From Paracoccaceae bacterium (GTDB taxonomy: Bacteria > Pseudomonadota > Alphaproteobacteria > Rhodobacterales > Rhodobacteraceae): a stretch of DNA of 8,524 bases. Below the pieces are notes generated by a model that did not search any database, was not told the origin of the DNA, and saw nothing but the letters and a program-made list of their open reading frames with translations. The stretch covers positions 1-8,524 of the forward strand of contig JAAUPC010000139.1 in assembly GCA_012036325.1 (NCBI GenBank), given 5' to 3'. The translations under genes were made by a program, and so were the position numbers. Each line of letters begins with the position of its first letter. The first letter of the stretch is position 1. Shown here piece by piece: positions 6,766 through 8,524 of the stretch.

Positions 6766-6816
6766 CGGGGCAGTCTGCCCCCGAGACCCCCTGAGAGTAT
6801 TTGAGAAAAGAGCAAG
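6766..6816. repeat. Rhodobacteraceae-type intergenic repeat element
   Basis: It starts with a hairpin of six base pairs (GGGGCA 6767-6772, TGCCCC 6776-6781, loop GTC). It continues with GAGACCCCCTGAGAGTATTT and ends GAGAAAAGAGCAAG. From memory, many Rhodobacteraceae genomes carry dispersed intergenic copies with this order: a GGGGC..GCCCC hairpin, then CCCCCGAG, then GTATTT, then a purine-rich AAAGA tail. A terminator-like or transcript 3'-end role between convergent genes would fit, but this is inference. Confidence 0.45.
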
Positions 6817-6900
6817 CGCTGTCACCGGTTAAGGGATGGTGAATGCGGACTTGCAAGCCTTTGATTTCGTTAGGGTCCAAAATCTGCCCAGCGTGGACAG

Positions 6901-7524
6901 TCAGACCTGCGCGTCGCCCTGCTTTTTCCCGATGCGCGGCTCGGTCCCCGCCTTGATCCGCTTCAGGTTCCCAGCATGGCGGATGTAGACAAGGCCGGTC
7001 ATCAGGACGACCAGGAACAGCATCCGCCCTTCCCCGAAATAGTATAGCCAGCCCGCGGTGCTGGCTGCCGCCGTCAGGGCCGCGGCCGAGGAGATCCGGC
7101 TGATCGCCGCCGCCACAAGCCAGGTAGCGCAGGCGGCAAGGCCGACCGGCCAGGCCAGCGCGATCAGGGTACCTAGGAAAGTGGCGACACCCTTGCCGCC
7201 CTTGAAGCCCAGCCAGGCCGGAAAAAGATGCCCGACAAAGGCCGCAAGCCCCGCCATCTGTGCTGCATCCTCGGCCAGAAGCGCCCGCGCGACCAGGACC
7301 GCGAACCCGCCTTTCGCGGCGTCAAGGACCAGCGTTGCCAGCGCCGCCCCCTTGTTGCCAGTCCGCAGGACGTTGGTCGCGCCAATGTTGCCCGACCCGA
7401 TCTTGCGCAGATCGCCCAGGCCAAGCGCGCGGGTGATGACGATGCCGAAGGGGACCGACCCCAAGAGATAGGCCAGCATCGCCGTCAGGATCATCCAGGT
7501 CTGGCCGGTCACAAGTTCGGGCAT
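6901..7524 (-). CDS. plsY: Acyl phosphate:glycerol-3-phosphate acyltransferase PlsY
   Basis: PlsY is an inner-membrane enzyme that moves the acyl group from acyl-phosphate to position 1 of glycerol-3-phosphate, making lysophosphatidate for phospholipid synthesis. The 207-residue length is normal. The three conserved loop motifs are intact: GSGNIGATNVLR at 43-54, GHLFPAWLGFKGGKGVAT at 98-115 and AGNLKRIKAGTEPRI at 184-198. They lie between about five hydrophobic segments, starting with WMILTAMLAYLLGSVPFGIV. The start ATG at 7522-7524 is three bases after the stop of the upstream pyrC homologue, so the two are almost surely co-transcribed. No frameshift is seen. Confidence 0.95.
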   Translation of the reverse strand: MPELVTGQTWMILTAMLAYLLGSVPFGIVITRALGLGDLRKIGSGNIGATNVLRTGNKGAALATLVLDAAKGGFAVLVARALLAEDAAQMAGLAAFVGHLFPAWLGFKGGKGVATFLGTLIALAWPVGLAACATWLVAAAISRISSAAALTAAASTAGWLYYFGEGRMLFLVVLMTGLVYIRHAGNLKRIKAGTEPRIGKKQGDAQV

Positions 7525-7527
7525 GTC

Positions 7528-8524
7528 TCAGGTTTCCGCTGCAAAGACCTGCGTCCCGCCGACCCAGGTGGCCAGCACCTTACCCTCCATCCGCGCGCCG
7601 TCAAACGGGGTGTTCTTCGACTTGGAGCGGAGGCGGAAGCGGTCCATCAGGAAGGGCGCGTCGGGGTCGAAAAGGACAAGGTCCGCCGGAGCCCCGAGCG
7701 CCAGACTGCCCTGCGGCAGGCCAAGGCGGTTGGCGGGGTTGAGAGCCATCGCGCGGAAAAGCGCGGGCAGCGTCAGATGCCCGGCGTGGTAAAGCCGCAT
7801 CGCGGCAGGCAGGAAGGATTCCAGCGCCACGGCCCCCGGGGCGGCCTCTTCATAGGGCAGGCGTTTCGATTCCTCATCCGCCGGGGTGTGCATCGAACTG
7901 ATTATGTCGATAGCACCCTCAGCCACCGCCGCGACCATGGCCAGACGGTCCACCTCTGACCGCAGGGGAGGGGTCAGCTTGAAGAAAGTGCGGTAGTCGC
8001 CCACGTCAAATTCGTTCAGCGTCAGGTGGTGAATCGAGGTTCCAGCGGTCACGTCCAGCCCCGCCGCCTTGGCCCGGGCCAGGGCGGGCAGGGACTTCGC
8101 CGTGGTGATCTGGTCGGCGTGATAGGCCACGCCCGTCATCTCGACCAGCGCCAGATCCCGCTCCAGCCCCATCCGCTCGGCCATCGGCGAGACGGCCGGA
8201 ATCCCGCGCAAGGACGCGAACTTGCCTGAGGTGGCTGAGGCCCCCGCCGACAGCCCCGGGTCCTGCGGGTGGCAGACGACCAGCGCGCCAAGCGACTTTG
8301 CATAGCTCATCGCGCGGGTCAGGGCCTTCGCCTCGGTCGTGACGCGGGCGGCATCGGTAAAGGCGATGGCCCCGGCATCGCGGAGGAACCCGATCTCTGT
8401 CATCTCATGCCCGGCGCGCCCTTGGTCAGGGCGGCCATGTGGCGGATGCGAACCGGGCTTTCGGCCGCACGGCGGGTAACGAATTCCAGCACTTCGGGCG
8501 TGTCGATGGCGGGCGTCGTGTCCG
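7528..8524 (-). CDS. pyrC: Dihydroorotase-like protein (PyrC/PyrX group), 5' end beyond the window, one-base frameshift
   Basis: This belongs to the amidohydrolase family that closes carbamoyl-aspartate to dihydroorotate in pyrimidine synthesis. Family blocks seen: DTTPAIDTPEVLEFV at the right edge, AALTKG, EMTEIGFLRDAGAIAFTD, HPQDPGL, ATSGKFASLRGIPAVSP, AERMGLERDLALVEMTG, GTSIHHLTLNE, FFKLTPPLRSEVDRLAM, SSMHTPADEESKRLPYEEAA and SKNTPFDGARMEGKV. The frame breaks at about 8409-8421. Upstream, AALTKGAPG reads in one frame, and HEMTEIGFL continues in another. One added base joins them, so the apparent ATG at 8401-8403 is internal. Usual key residues are replaced: the CH.ST-type metal histidine is Q (8110-8112), and the DHxP catalytic aspartate is M (7891-7893). 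This suggests a non-catalytic homologue of the type that partners aspartate transcarbamoylase. The first HxH motif is outside the window. plsY follows three bases downstream. Confidence 0.88.
   Translation of the reverse strand, partial: GHDARHRHARSAGIRYPPCGRKPGSHPPHGRPDQGRAGHEMTEIGFLRDAGAIAFTDAARVTTEAKALTRAMSYAKSLGALVVCHPQDPGLSAGASATSGKFASLRGIPAVSPMAERMGLERDLALVEMTGVAYHADQITTAKSLPALARAKAAGLDVTAGTSIHHLTLNEFDVGDYRTFFKLTPPLRSEVDRLAMVAAVAEGAIDIISSMHTPADEESKRLPYEEAAPGAVALESFLPAAMRLYHAGHLTLPALFRAMALNPANRLGLPQGSLALGAPADLVLFDPDAPFLMDRFRLRSKSKNTPFDGARMEGKVLATWVGGTQVFAAET

Overview
The window is a chimera of two unrelated bacterial genomes. Bases 1 to about 1135 look cyanobacterial: moderate GC, two full GCGATCGC (HIP1) octamers, a cyanobacterial-type dispersed palindrome, and the C-terminal four fifths of a thiamine-monophosphate kinase (ThiL). 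Bases from about 1150 to 8524 are GC-rich and carry genes and gene neighbours typical of Rhodobacteraceae (Alphaproteobacteria): an OmpA-family protein, UbiA, RsmE, a small membrane protein, GshA, PlsY and a dihydroorotase-like PyrC. At the junction (about 1133-1165) both thiL and the OmpA gene are cut inside conserved coding sequence, with no mobile element between them. A false join in assembly or library preparation, for example in a mat or a non-axenic cyanobacterial culture, is far more likely than gene transfer.

Layout. 1-63: three 21-bp tandem repeats. 62-69: HIP1 site. 161-247: imperfect inverted repeat. 329-1135 (-): thiL lacking its 5' end. 1133-1165: junction containing a 12-bp perfect palindrome. 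1151-2918 (-): OmpA-family gene lacking its 3' end. 2967-3942 (-): ubiA with a one-base frameshift in a C9 run. 3955-4677 (+): rsmE. 4674-5225 (+): two-TM membrane protein overlapping rsmE by ATGA. 5335-6680 (+): gshA with a one-base frameshift. 6681-6900: convergent intergenic region with hairpins and a Rhodobacteraceae-type repeat. 6901-7524 (-): plsY. 7528-8524 (-): pyrC homologue, running off the right edge and carrying a one-base frameshift.

The Rhodobacteraceae genes are mostly housekeeping: ubiquinone synthesis (ubiA), 16S rRNA methylation (rsmE), glutathione synthesis (gshA), phospholipid synthesis (plsY) and pyrimidine metabolism (pyrC). ubiA and the OmpA gene probably form one minus-strand unit. 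rsmE, the membrane protein and perhaps gshA form a divergent plus-strand unit. pyrC and plsY form a second minus-strand unit.

I see no undescribed biological system here. The points most worth checking are the chimeric join, the single-base frameshifts in three conserved genes (most likely sequencing error), and the loss of metal-ligand and catalytic residues in the PyrC homologue, which suggests a non-catalytic dihydroorotase.
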